DNA of 22,894 nt from Lachnoclostridium phytofermentans (GCA_003526525.1 DPVV01000068.1:1-22894); one strand, 5' to 3'; counted from the stretch's first letter, positions 6,938 to 15,747 are shown. The notes: generated from the letters alone by a model not told the origin. Program-made: numbers and translations.

Positions 6938-9418
6938 ATGAAGAAAATTATTAACAGAACCATCGCTCTTTCTGTTGCATGCGTATTGACTTTTTCCATG
7001 GCAGCATGTAGTAAGGGCAACAAGGACAAAGAGACATTAGTGAACGACCCTACTCCAACAGTTGAAGGCTCCGCTGAAACTCCTAGCCCTGAAGCACAAA
7101 AAGATGAAACTTATACACTGAACCTATCAATTGCTGCTTCTCCTACAAACTGGAACCCACATACTTGGGAATCCAGTGCAGATGATCTTTTACGACAGTA
7201 CTGCGCTCCAGGTCTTGTAGATACTACAATCGCTGAGGATGGTGTGAACTTTGCTTGGGTTTATGAGATGGCAGATGCTATCAGTGATGTTACTGCAACA
7301 TTTGCTGACAAAGAGAAGTATAATATTACAGAGGATTCAGGTCGAGTTTATCAGATAGACCTAAATAAATTAGCTACATGGGAAGATGGTACATCCATCA
7401 ATGCAGATACATATATTTATTCCATGAAGATGTTATTAGATTCTGGAATGAAGAATTACCGTGCCAATACTTACTTCGATGGCACAACAGCTATCTATAA
7501 TGCAAGAAACTATTTCAATAATGACAAAGCAGGTACTCCTATTTATTCATCAATCTATGATGGGGCCGCATATGGCCTTGCTATCACTGATACGGATAAG
7601 ATGTATGCAGGATTAAATGAAGTAAATGCGTTTTTTGGAAGTAGTTTAGCGGATGCTTATGAAAAATATGGTGCTGAAAAATTTACCGGTTCTGATGGAA
7701 AGGACTACTATCAGGAACTAGTAACCTTAATTGGTGACAAAGAATTTATCCCTGCAAGTGAGGAAGTACTTGCTGCAGTTAAGGGAATTTGCTCATTATT
7801 TGGCAGCGGGTATGATGAAGAGTTTATGGAAATGTTATTCTATTCCACAGGTACATATGTAAACACTCCATGGGAAGATGTTGGTCTTGTGAAGACTGGT
7901 GATTATCAATTACTTTATATAACCCAAACGCCTGTTACTATGTTTTATTTCTTATCTAATATGACAAGTAACTGGATTGTGAAAGAGGATATTTATGAAT
8001 CGAATAAACAAACAATAAATAACTTAACAGCAACGAAATATGGTACATCTGTAGACACTTATATGTCCTATGGTCCTTATAAATTGGTAGGATTTGAAAC
8101 GGATAAACAGTTTATTATGGAAAAAAATGATAAGTGGTATGGTTACAAGGATGGAAAGCATAAAGGAGAGTATCAGACAACTGCAGTAAAATACGATATT
8201 GTTGCAGATCATAATACAGCACTCCAATTATTTAACAGTGGTGCTCTCGATACTGTTGCGTTGCTTTCTGATGATATGACTACGTATAGAATGTCTGATT
8301 ATTTAATGAAGACAGATAGAACATATACTTTTAGATGGATTTTCTCAACTGATATTAAAAAATTAAAGGGACTTGAGGCTGCTGCTGCCGATGGATCTAA
8401 TAAGAAAGTTCTTTCTTATGATGATTTTCGTAAAGCTCTATCCTTATCCATGGAGAGAACAAAATTTGTAACAGAAGCTACAGCAGGTTATAAACCAGCG
8501 TATTTCTTATTCAACTATTTGTACTATACAGATATAGAGAATAATACAGAATCTCAGTACAGAAATACAAAAGAAGCAAAAGAAGCTGTTCTTAGACTTT
8601 ATGGTATAACTTACGGTGCTGGAACACCATATGCGACAGTAGACGATGCCTTTGCTGCAGTGACAGGATATGATTTAGAAGCAGCCAAAGAATTATTCCA
8701 ATCTGTCTACGAAAAAGCAAAAGCAGATGGCAATTATACTGACGGTCAGGAAATAAAAATTAATTGTATGGCATCCGCTGCATCCTCACTTACTGCACAG
8801 GATATTGCACAGCAAGATCTTATGAATGAATTTGTAAAAGCAGCTACGGTTGGTACGGGATTTGAAGATAAGATTACATTTACTTTCAAGAGTGGTTCAT
8901 CAACAAGATATGAAGATGTTGCAAATGGCCTTATTGAAATGATTCGTGGAGCATGGGGTGGTGCTGCATTCTATCCTTTCTCTACAGTTAGAGTATACAC
9001 CGAGCCGGATTACATGGGTGGGATATCAAAGATTCACGAGTCCAGCGGATGGAATCCATCGGTAGAAAAACTTGATATTGTTTATGATTTTAATGGTGAT
9101 GGGACAGCGGAAACAAAGACAGATACCTTCCAGGAGTGGGCAAAATCAATTAACGGTTCTGGGGAATACGCTAAGAATCCGGAGGCAGCATTAGTGATCC
9201 TTTCCTACCTTGAGACAGGAGTTCTTTCTGCATACCAATGTATCCCTTGGGCTACAGAAGCAGAGGTGGAATTGTATTCCAAGCAAATTGAATATGCAAC
9301 ATATGATTACAATATTATGTATGAATATGGTGGTGTACGTCTGATAACCTACAATTATAGTGATGCAGAGTGGGATGAGTACATAAAATCCCAAGGTGGC
9401 ACCTTAAGCTACGAGTAA
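6938..9418 (+). CDS. Opp/Dpp-type solute-binding lipoprotein (SBP family 5), oversized
   Basis: This is an extracytoplasmic binding protein that should catch a substrate, probably peptide-like, and hand it to the permease encoded downstream. The N-terminus has KK then a hydrophobic stretch and the lipobox SMAAC, with lipidation at Cys24, followed by an acidic, Pro/Thr-rich linker to about residue 58. The mature domain starts with LNLSIAASPTNWNPHTWES, the usual SBP_bac_5 opening. Further family-like parts are WEDGTSINADTYIYSMKMLL (about 148-167), YGPYKLVGFE (about 374-383) and the SYDDFRKALSLSMERTKFV region (about 495-513). The product has 826 residues against about 530-600 for OppA/DppA, so it carries well over 200 extra. 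It is the first gene of the operon, and the gap before oppB holds a folded element. Substrate cannot be told: oligopeptides are the default, but this family also takes sugars and nickel. Confidence 0.9.
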   Translation: MKKIINRTIALSVACVLTFSMAACSKGNKDKETLVNDPTPTVEGSAETPSPEAQKDETYTLNLSIAASPTNWNPHTWESSADDLLRQYCAPGLVDTTIAEDGVNFAWVYEMADAISDVTATFADKEKYNITEDSGRVYQIDLNKLATWEDGTSINADTYIYSMKMLLDSGMKNYRANTYFDGTTAIYNARNYFNNDKAGTPIYSSIYDGAAYGLAITDTDKMYAGLNEVNAFFGSSLADAYEKYGAEKFTGSDGKDYYQELVTLIGDKEFIPASEEVLAAVKGICSLFGSGYDEEFMEMLFYSTGTYVNTPWEDVGLVKTGDYQLLYITQTPVTMFYFLSNMTSNWIVKEDIYESNKQTINNLTATKYGTSVDTYMSYGPYKLVGFETDKQFIMEKNDKWYGYKDGKHKGEYQTTAVKYDIVADHNTALQLFNSGALDTVALLSDDMTTYRMSDYLMKTDRTYTFRWIFSTDIKKLKGLEAAAADGSNKKVLSYDDFRKALSLSMERTKFVTEATAGYKPAYFLFNYLYYTDIENNTESQYRNTKEAKEAVLRLYGITYGAGTPYATVDDAFAAVTGYDLEAAKELFQSVYEKAKADGNYTDGQEIKINCMASAASSLTAQDIAQQDLMNEFVKAATVGTGFEDKITFTFKSGSSTRYEDVANGLIEMIRGAWGGAAFYPFSTVRVYTEPDYMGGISKIHESSGWNPSVEKLDIVYDFNGDGTAETKTDTFQEWAKSINGSGEYAKNPEAALVILSYLETGVLSAYQCIPWATEAEVELYSKQIEYATYDYNIMYEYGGVRLITYNYSDAEWDEYIKSQGGTLSYE

Positions 9419-9436
9419 TCTAGATTTTGTAATTTA

Positions 9437-9602
9437 ACCTCATCAGGGAAGTCCCCCGCTTCTGTAAGCGGGGGTAAGAACTTGCCTGTTTTAAAATGCC
9501 ATGTAGTGGCAATGAGGTAGAGCTGGTAGCGTAAGCGGATTGCGAATATCTGCTTTGACCTAATAAACCGGCTATTGGCGGGAATAGCCTGATAGCCGGT
9601 TT
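9437..9602 (+). ncRNA. Folded intra-operon RNA element between SBP gene and oppB
   Basis: Four hairpins fill almost the whole gap and stand out as GC-rich. P1: ACCTCAT (9437-9443) pairs with ATGAGGT (9512-9518). P2 starts directly inside P1: CAGGGAAGT (9444-9452) pairs with ACTTGCCTG (9480-9488) with one mismatch, capped by CCCCCGCTT (9453-9461) paired with AAGCGGGGG (9466-9474). P3: TGCCA (9497-9501) pairs with TGGCA (9507-9511), directly touching P1. These make a three-way junction. Then come AGCGGAT/ATCTGCT (9534-9540/9548-9554, one G-U) and AAACCGGCTAT/ATAGCCGGTTT (9565-9575/9592-9602, 11 bp perfect). The last hairpin is followed by few T and may be a weak terminator. Possible roles are a 3' stabiliser of the SBP mRNA, a processing site, or the remains of an IS200/IS605-type end. 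It matches no RNA family I can name. Confidence 0.6.
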
Positions 9603-9654
9603 TAACTGATGTATCATATGGGGTATATCTAGTATAAAGCTGAAGGTGTAAACT

Positions 9655-10620
9655 ATGACGATGTTAAAGTATGTATTGAAAAGAATAGTTCTTTTGTTGG
9701 TTGTTTTTCTAGCAATTATGACAATCTGCTTTTCGATGATTAAACTATTGGAACCGGAATTACCTATGATGGGGTCGCAAGCAGAAGTTGAATTAGCACG
9801 AAGAGAAGCACTGGGGTATAACAAGCCTATTATTGTACAATACGGAATATATCTTAAAAATATTGTTACCAAATGGGATTGGGGTACATCATGGAAGATA
9901 GACTATATGAAAAGTGTGGGAAGTGTAATTTCCTCAAGACTTGTTCCAACAGTATTATTAAATATTTATTCCATTTTATTTTCTATTCCAATTGGAATTA
10001 TATTAGGAATTTTCGCTGCTTTAAAAAAGAATAAATGGCAGGATCATATGATTTCAACAACAGTTATGGTATTTATTTCTGTTCCAAGTTATGTATTTGC
10101 CTTTGTGTTACAGTATTTTATAGGATATAAGACAGGATGGTTTCCTGTTGTCTTGTCTTCACTCCATGATGCGGGTGGAAGTTGGTTTACCTGGAAGATG
10201 TTCCATTCTATGGTATTGCCTGTTTTAGCATTATCATTTGGTACAATCGCAAGCTTAGCGCGTTTTACAAGAGCTGAGTTAACAGAGTCCTTGACTAGTG
10301 AATATATGTTATTAGCCAGAACCAAAGGACTAACAAAGAGCCAAGCGACAGTAAGGCATGCACTTAAAAATGCGATGGTACCAATATTACCTACTATCAT
10401 CAGCCTTTTTGTTGGCATTATTTCCGGTGCAATGGTTATTGAAAATATCTTTGCAATTAATGGTATCGGTCAATTAACTTTGAAATCAATTAAATTGCTT
10501 GATTACGATGTATTCGTAGCATGTAGTATGTTTTATACAATTGTAGGTCTTGGAGGACAGATTATTGTTGATTTAAGTTATGGCTTCCTTGACCCAAGAA
10601 TTAGAATGGGGGCAAAATAA
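9655..10620 (+). CDS. oppB: Opp/Dpp-type ABC permease, OppB-like
   Basis: The 321-residue product has the usual length of OppB/DppB. The ATG at 9655 has GAAGGTG at 9642-9648; a second ATG two codons later is possible. The N-terminal helix (about 7-30, RIVLLLVVFLAIMTICFSMI) is followed by the periplasmic segment with RREALGYNKPIIVQYGIYLK, standard for the family, and then five more membrane helices. The EAA loop that docks on the ATPase is YMLLARTKGLTKSQATVRHALKN at about 216-238. The C-terminus (LSYGFLDPRIRMG) is the classical OppB ending. It pairs with the OppC-like permease that starts at the very next base. Peptide specificity is inferred from family only; the symbol marks the family position. 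Confidence 0.9.
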   Translation: MTMLKYVLKRIVLLLVVFLAIMTICFSMIKLLEPELPMMGSQAEVELARREALGYNKPIIVQYGIYLKNIVTKWDWGTSWKIDYMKSVGSVISSRLVPTVLLNIYSILFSIPIGIILGIFAALKKNKWQDHMISTTVMVFISVPSYVFAFVLQYFIGYKTGWFPVVLSSLHDAGGSWFTWKMFHSMVLPVLALSFGTIASLARFTRAELTESLTSEYMLLARTKGLTKSQATVRHALKNAMVPILPTIISLFVGIISGAMVIENIFAINGIGQLTLKSIKLLDYDVFVACSMFYTIVGLGGQIIVDLSYGFLDPRIRMGAK

Positions 10621-12174
10621 GTGAAAAAACAGTTTGATATGGACAATATACCATCTGAAAAATTTGAATTTGCCCAAATAGAAGACGTCATCCATGACGA
10701 GAAATTAAAAACGAAGCCAATAGGATATTTTAAAGATGCATGGCTTCGGTTTAAGAAGAACAGAGCATCTCTAGTAGCAACTTTTATTATTATATGTGTT
10801 ATTTTATATGCCTTAATAGTTCCTTTTATTGCAAATTATAAATTGGGTGATAAGGAAGGAATCTATACCAAAGCGAGACCAAAGATTGAGTCACTTTCCT
10901 TTCTAAAATTATTTGATGGTGGATTCAATCAAAAGCTCAATGATAAATACCTCATTTATTATGCAGGAATCGGCATGGCTGCGAATGACTATGAAGGAAA
11001 GGGAGTTACTTGGGAATCCGGTATGGATTCTGAATACAATCCTATCATTGCATTTGGCAATGTATTTACGGAGCAGGGCAAGCAATACCGTAATATTAGA
11101 ACAGATTCTTATTTGAAGGCTGGATTCCAATTCCTGTCTGTTACAAAGAAAGAACTAGACAGTCTCTTAGCATGGGAGAAGGAGACTGGAATAAAAGTAA
11201 TATATCCAATGATTGATATTAGTAGTAAGTGGATGGATTCTTATAATGCTACAGACGCTAACTTCTGGTATCGTCACAAGTCCAGCGGTTCCCCTGTAAA
11301 TGAGAAGGGAAAAGCGATGGAGCTTAATGATGTCATGGCAAATGGCCTAGTGGATAATTATTTAAGAGATGAAAACGGAAATGTCATGTATTCTATACAA
11401 AAGGATAAAAGTATGTTACAGATTCGTGTTCTCTATTATAATTATTATATTTATACCAATGGACATGAACCTAACCACTATTTAGGTACAGATGGACAGG
11501 GATTTGATCTCTTTGTCAGATTGGCTTATGGATTAAGAACCTCCATATTACTTGCATTGTTTGTATCTATTATAAACTTGTTGATTGGTACTATATATGG
11601 TGCAATAGAAGGCTACTATGGCGGTTGGGTTGATTTAACCTTAGAGAGAATTTCTGATATTCTTATAGGAATTCCTTTCATTGTATTTGCCACTTTAATT
11701 CAGTTGCATTATGTTAGTACAGGTAAAATGTCGGTATTTGCCGGTTTATTAATTGCATTCTGTATGACAGGGTGGATTAGTATTGCATATCGTGTCAGAA
11801 CCCAGTTTTATCGTTTTAAAAATCAGGAATATGTTTTGGCAGCAAGGACTTTGGGAGCAAAAGACTGGAGACTCATGTTTAAACATATCTTCCCCAATGC
11901 CATTGGAACCATTATAACGCAGACGGTTCTTGTAATCCCAAGTACGATTTTTACGGAATCGTTATTATCCTATTTAGGTATTGCTAATTTTCAGGGAAAG
12001 AAAATGACTTCTTTAGGAACATTACTTTCAAATGGACAGCAGTACTTAAGTACTGACCCTCATATTATTATGTTACCGGCACTCGCAATCTCGTTATTGA
12101 TGATATCATTTAACTTGTTTGGTAATGGTTTACGCGATGCCTTTAACCCTTCACTAAGAGGAGCGGATGAATGA
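10621..12174 (+). CDS. oppC: Opp/Dpp-type ABC permease, OppC-like, with enlarged outer loop
   Basis: It starts with GTG immediately after the oppB stop; the ribosome site is the GGGGG run at 10608-10612 inside oppB. The first 40 residues and the helix at about 51-71 match the OppC N-terminal domain. In normal OppC the HPLGTDxxGRD motif follows within about 30 residues. Here its equivalent, HYLGTDGQGFDLFVRL, begins only at residue 286, so about 180 extra residues lie outside the membrane (about 72-285), with many Tyr, Trp and Asp. Then come the usual helices and the EAA loop EYVLAARTLGAKDWRLMFKH (about 403-422), and the FNLFGNGLRDAFNPSLRG ending of the family. At 517 residues it is far longer than the usual 300. 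The stop overlaps the oppD start. The extra loop may contact the oversized binding protein. Confidence 0.88.
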   Translation: MKKQFDMDNIPSEKFEFAQIEDVIHDEKLKTKPIGYFKDAWLRFKKNRASLVATFIIICVILYALIVPFIANYKLGDKEGIYTKARPKIESLSFLKLFDGGFNQKLNDKYLIYYAGIGMAANDYEGKGVTWESGMDSEYNPIIAFGNVFTEQGKQYRNIRTDSYLKAGFQFLSVTKKELDSLLAWEKETGIKVIYPMIDISSKWMDSYNATDANFWYRHKSSGSPVNEKGKAMELNDVMANGLVDNYLRDENGNVMYSIQKDKSMLQIRVLYYNYYIYTNGHEPNHYLGTDGQGFDLFVRLAYGLRTSILLALFVSIINLLIGTIYGAIEGYYGGWVDLTLERISDILIGIPFIVFATLIQLHYVSTGKMSVFAGLLIAFCMTGWISIAYRVRTQFYRFKNQEYVLAARTLGAKDWRLMFKHIFPNAIGTIITQTVLVIPSTIFTESLLSYLGIANFQGKKMTSLGTLLSNGQQYLSTDPHIIMLPALAISLLMISFNLFGNGLRDAFNPSLRGADE

Positions 12175-14291
12175 TGGAAAGAATACTTGATATAAAAAAT
12201 CTAAGAATTTCATTTCGTACGAACAACGGAAGGGTGAAAGCAGTAAGGAATATCTCTTTTGAACTAAATAAAGGAGAGACGATTGCTATTGTTGGGGAAT
12301 CCGGTTCTGGAAAATCGGTAACTGCAAGAGCACTTATGGGAATTTTAGCTCCAAATGCCATCGTTGAAGGCGGTGAAATTCTATATGACGGAATGGATTT
12401 GATGAAGATCACAGAAGAAGAGTTTCATCAGTTACGAGGAAACCGTATTTCTATGATTTTTCAGGATCCATTGTCAAGTTTAAATCCAATTGTAAAAATT
12501 GGTAAGCAACTCACAGAGGCTATGATTTTAAATGGTAGATCAAGTCAAAGAGATGCGAAAAAAATATTTAATAAAACTACTGCGTTACTAGAGCAGACAT
12601 TTGCTGTTACATATGAGGGTGATTCTTCTAAAATTGAATCCGGGAAAAAAAATATTTCTATATTAAAAAAATTCATCGAAATTAGCAATAAGCATCAGTT
12701 TGAATATAACCAAGCACGTGAAAAACTGGACTCTTGTATTTCAGAAATTAAGGGAATTCAAATTGATATTATTGGGAAAAAATCGGATGTACAAAGAAAA
12801 TGTGACGAGTTAAGTGTGATAGCTCTAAAAGTACTGAATCCATTTATCATTGATAAAAGTAATACTTCTTATCAAGATCTCGCCAAGCAATTGAAATCTG
12901 CTGCACGTGTGTATTCTATTGATAAAGACAATAAGGGTCTAGTTGATACCTTGAATTATCTATTATCAGTGTTAGAGTCAGCAAGTAAAAAAGCAGAGCC
13001 TAATTTCTTTACGTTAGGATATTACTTAACTTATGAGAATCAACCAAAGTCTTTAGAAGAATTAAGCGGGGACATTCCATCCATGAATAGTATGACAAGA
13101 AAATATATTGATGAGAATTATATGCTTGCCTTCTTAAAGGACATTGCTGCTGCATTAAAATATTCGGAAGAAAGAGCAATTAGTAAAAGACAGAATGTTT
13201 TAGATAAAGCAGAAGAAATGATTCAGTATTTAAATGCTGGTAATATATCAACGAAAGAACTAAAATTAAAGTCAAAAGAATTAATAAAGATAGTAGAAGA
13301 CTCCATTGACAGTCTTGATATTAATAAAGATAGTACTGCTTATACATTTAAGTGGGCAATGGCTTCTGCTGTGAATAACTACATAACTGCAATCAAGCTA
13401 AAAAACAAAAAAGTAAGAAGCAGGGTGGAAAAGATAGCCTATGCGAATACAGACTATGATTTAATAGTCTCAAATCTAATAATCCCAGTGACGCGGATAG
13501 AAGAGAATTATAAGTTAAAGTCTAAAGATGAGCAAAACTTAAATAACTATGATGACAAAGCGGTTGCATTAGTAGATTTCCTGAAAGAGCAAAGTGCTAA
13601 AATGGTATATTGTGTAACAAAGGCTATGGCAAAAACTAGGGCGATTCAACTAATGGAAGAGGTAGGTATACCGGAAGCAAGAAAAAGATATAATCAGTAT
13701 CCATTCGAATTCTCAGGTGGTATGAGACAACGAATTGTAATTGCTATTGCGCTTTCTGCAAATCCAGATATTTTAATCTGTGATGAGCCGACCACCGCCC
13801 TTGATGTTACTATACAGTCCCAGATATTAGAACTTATCAATGGTTTAAAGGAAAAAAGAAAACTATCCGTAATTTTTATTACTCATGATCTTGGTGTAGT
13901 TGCGAATATGGCAGATAAGATAGCAGTTATGTATGCAGGAAAAATAGTGGAGTATGGTGATGTTGAAGAAATTTTTTACGATCCTAGACATCCATATACC
14001 TGGGCATTACTGTCTTCTATGCCGGATATCTATACTGAGGAAAAACTTGAGGCGATTCCCGGCACTCCTCCAAACATGATAATTCCTCCAGCAGGAGATG
14101 CTTTTGCAGCAAGAAATAAGTTCGCTTTAAAGATTGATTTTGAACAACACCCGCCTATGTTTCAGATAACGGATACCCATTATGCAGCAACATGGCTGTT
14201 ACATCCCGATGCTCCTAAGGTGGAACCTCCGAAAATAGTAACAGAACGTATTGCTAGAATGATGAACTTGGAGGCGAAAGACAATGAGTAA
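12171..14291 (+). CDS. oppD: Opp/Dpp-type ABC ATPase, OppD-like, with ~355-residue insertion
   Basis: The start overlaps the oppC stop (ATGA); a second ATG follows directly, and AAGAGGAG at 12156-12163 serves either. The ATPase motifs are all present: Walker A GESGSGKS (42-49), Q-loop Gln98 in MIFQDPLSSLNP, signature FSGGMRQR (514-521), Walker B ILICDEP (Asp538, Glu539), D-loop TALDVT, H-loop ITHDLGVV, and the C-terminal HPYTWALLSSMPD segment. In normal OppD the Q-loop and signature are about 60 residues apart; here they are 417 apart. The added stretch (about 130-487) breaks the helix that should read RDAKK...RAIQLMEEVG, is rich in Lys, Glu, Leu and Asn, and looks helical with coiled-coil parts (SCISEIKGIQIDIIGKKSDV; SKRQNVLDKAEEMIQYLN). 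It has no membrane helix or enzyme motif. The usual C-terminal PxGCxFxxRC motif is changed to PPAGDAFAARN without Cys. The reading frame is unbroken, so the insertion seems to be kept. Confidence 0.9.
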   Translation: MMERILDIKNLRISFRTNNGRVKAVRNISFELNKGETIAIVGESGSGKSVTARALMGILAPNAIVEGGEILYDGMDLMKITEEEFHQLRGNRISMIFQDPLSSLNPIVKIGKQLTEAMILNGRSSQRDAKKIFNKTTALLEQTFAVTYEGDSSKIESGKKNISILKKFIEISNKHQFEYNQAREKLDSCISEIKGIQIDIIGKKSDVQRKCDELSVIALKVLNPFIIDKSNTSYQDLAKQLKSAARVYSIDKDNKGLVDTLNYLLSVLESASKKAEPNFFTLGYYLTYENQPKSLEELSGDIPSMNSMTRKYIDENYMLAFLKDIAAALKYSEERAISKRQNVLDKAEEMIQYLNAGNISTKELKLKSKELIKIVEDSIDSLDINKDSTAYTFKWAMASAVNNYITAIKLKNKKVRSRVEKIAYANTDYDLIVSNLIIPVTRIEENYKLKSKDEQNLNNYDDKAVALVDFLKEQSAKMVYCVTKAMAKTRAIQLMEEVGIPEARKRYNQYPFEFSGGMRQRIVIAIALSANPDILICDEPTTALDVTIQSQILELINGLKEKRKLSVIFITHDLGVVANMADKIAVMYAGKIVEYGDVEEIFYDPRHPYTWALLSSMPDIYTEEKLEAIPGTPPNMIIPPAGDAFAARNKFALKIDFEQHPPMFQITDTHYAATWLLHPDAPKVEPPKIVTERIARMMNLEAKDNE

Positions 14292-15342
14292 TAATTACAA
14301 AGACTCCGAGGTTTTATTGGAAGTTTCTCACTTAAAACAATACTTCCGAGGTGGAAGAGCAGATGTGAAAGCGGTGGATGACGTCAGCTTTCAGATTCAT
14401 AAAGGTGAAGTACTGGGCATAGTTGGAGAATCCGGATGTGGTAAGACAACAACGGGACGTTCTATCATAAAACTTTATGATATTACTGGCGGTAAAGTAT
14501 CCTATGATGGTCAATGTATCAGTGTTGGAATACAGGATTTGATCAATCAACTTAAAAAAGCACGTAAAGATGGGAATAAAGAAGCTATTTCACGTTTAAA
14601 GTCAGAAATATCAGAAGGAAAAAGGATAAACAAAAAATATACTTCAAGGAACATAAATAAGATTCAAATGATATTTCAAGATCCGGTTGCTTCCTTAAAC
14701 CCTCGTATGACAGTTAGAGAAATAATTGCAGAAGGTCTTATTATACGCAAAATAAAAGATAAAGACTTTATTAATAAGCGGGTGTATGAAGTTCTCGATT
14801 TGGTAGGTCTAGTTCCAGAACATGCAGATCGATATCCTCATGAGTTTTCAGGTGGGCAGCGTCAGAGAATCGGTATTGCAAGAGCAATCGTGCTCTTACC
14901 GGAATTAATTATTGCAGACGAACCAATTAGCGCCCTTGATGTCTCAATTCAGGCTCAAGTAATTAACTTACTAAATGGTCTGCGTAAAAAGATGGGATTA
15001 ACGATTATGTTTGTTGCCCATGATCTATCGGTTGTTAAATACTTTTCAGATCGAATTGCTGTTATGTATTATGGAAAGATTGTAGAACTAGCTGATTCTA
15101 ATGAATTGTTTGAAAATCCATGCCATCCTTATACAAGATCCTTATTGTCTGCAATTCCATTACCGGATCCGCATTATGAGAAGCAGAGGAAGAGAATTAT
15201 TTATACTCCAGTATTAGATCATGATTATTCTGTGGAATCCCCATCTCTAAGAGAGATAACACCTGGTCACTTTGTTTATTGTAATACAGCAGAAATGGAA
15301 AAATATCAAAAAGAAATTACAGAGAAAACTATAATGCAATAA
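14284..15342 (+). CDS. oppF: Opp/Dpp-type ABC ATPase, OppF-like
   Basis: It overlaps the end of oppD by eight bases; its ribosome site GGAGG (14269-14273) lies inside oppD. Of 352 residues, Walker A is GESGCGKT (48-55), Q-loop Gln132 in MIFQDPVASLNP, signature FSGGQRQR (188-195), Walker B LIIADEP (Asp212, Glu213), D-loop SALDVS and H-loop VAHDLSVV. The C-terminal HPYTRSLLSAIPLPDPHYEK stretch is the normal OppF signature. Between Walker A and the Q-loop about 35 extra residues (about 80-118, charged and helical, LINQLKKARKDGNKEAISRL) are added. It should pair with the OppD-like ATPase to drive import. In this small insertion it resembles a lesser version of its partner. Confidence 0.9.
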   Translation: MSNNYKDSEVLLEVSHLKQYFRGGRADVKAVDDVSFQIHKGEVLGIVGESGCGKTTTGRSIIKLYDITGGKVSYDGQCISVGIQDLINQLKKARKDGNKEAISRLKSEISEGKRINKKYTSRNINKIQMIFQDPVASLNPRMTVREIIAEGLIIRKIKDKDFINKRVYEVLDLVGLVPEHADRYPHEFSGGQRQRIGIARAIVLLPELIIADEPISALDVSIQAQVINLLNGLRKKMGLTIMFVAHDLSVVKYFSDRIAVMYYGKIVELADSNELFENPCHPYTRSLLSAIPLPDPHYEKQRKRIIYTPVLDHDYSVESPSLREITPGHFVYCNTAEMEKYQKEITEKTIMQ

Positions 15343-15357
15343 ATAGGAGACGAAAGA

Positions 15358-15747
15358 TTGGAAAACGGTAAAAAGTATGCAAAGGTTTCAATTGTTGCGG
15401 TCTTAATTGCGATATTTGTAGGTATTAAGAATACAATCTGGGTATATGATTCTATTCGAGATTTGTTTTCAACTTTAAGCGATGTTTTTCTAATTCCTGG
15501 AATGATTATCCTAGGATATGCTATTCTTGTATATGCTACTGGGGAAGGCTTTTTCGATGGATTTGGATATTCCTATCAATCAATGAAAAGAAATTTTTCG
15601 AAAAACCCGACTGAAAAAGAAGATTACTATGAATATAAACTCAGAATGTCAAAAAAGCAACGCAGTAATAAACATTTATTTTATGTTGGTGGTATCCTTG
15701 TATTAATTTCTGTTCTTTTTTTAGTCATTTATACACTTTTAAATTAA
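15358..15747 (+). CDS. Small membrane protein, DUF3899-like
   Basis: The last gene of the operon, 15 bp after oppF. The start is a TTG at 15358 with TAGGAGACG just before it (15343-15351); no ATG is placed better. The 129 residues hold three hydrophobic helices (about 8-28, 37-60 and 106-128) and a cytoplasmic charged loop with YEYKLRMSKKQRS. The stretch GEGFFDGFGYSYQSMKRNF after helix 2 and the helix LFYVGGILVLISVLFLVIY at the end fit the DUF3899 family of short Firmicutes membrane proteins. Function is unknown. Its place behind oppF, before the shared terminator, suggests an accessory role but could be chance. Confidence 0.65.
   Translation: MENGKKYAKVSIVAVLIAIFVGIKNTIWVYDSIRDLFSTLSDVFLIPGMIILGYAILVYATGEGFFDGFGYSYQSMKRNFSKNPTEKEDYYEYKLRMSKKQRSNKHLFYVGGILVLISVLFLVIYTLLN

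Noticed and set aside
9420..9872. A 150-codon - strand frame over the oppA-oppB gap
   Set aside because: It runs through the hairpins and the start of oppB; the hairpins and oppB explain the sequence better, and no ribosome site is seen.
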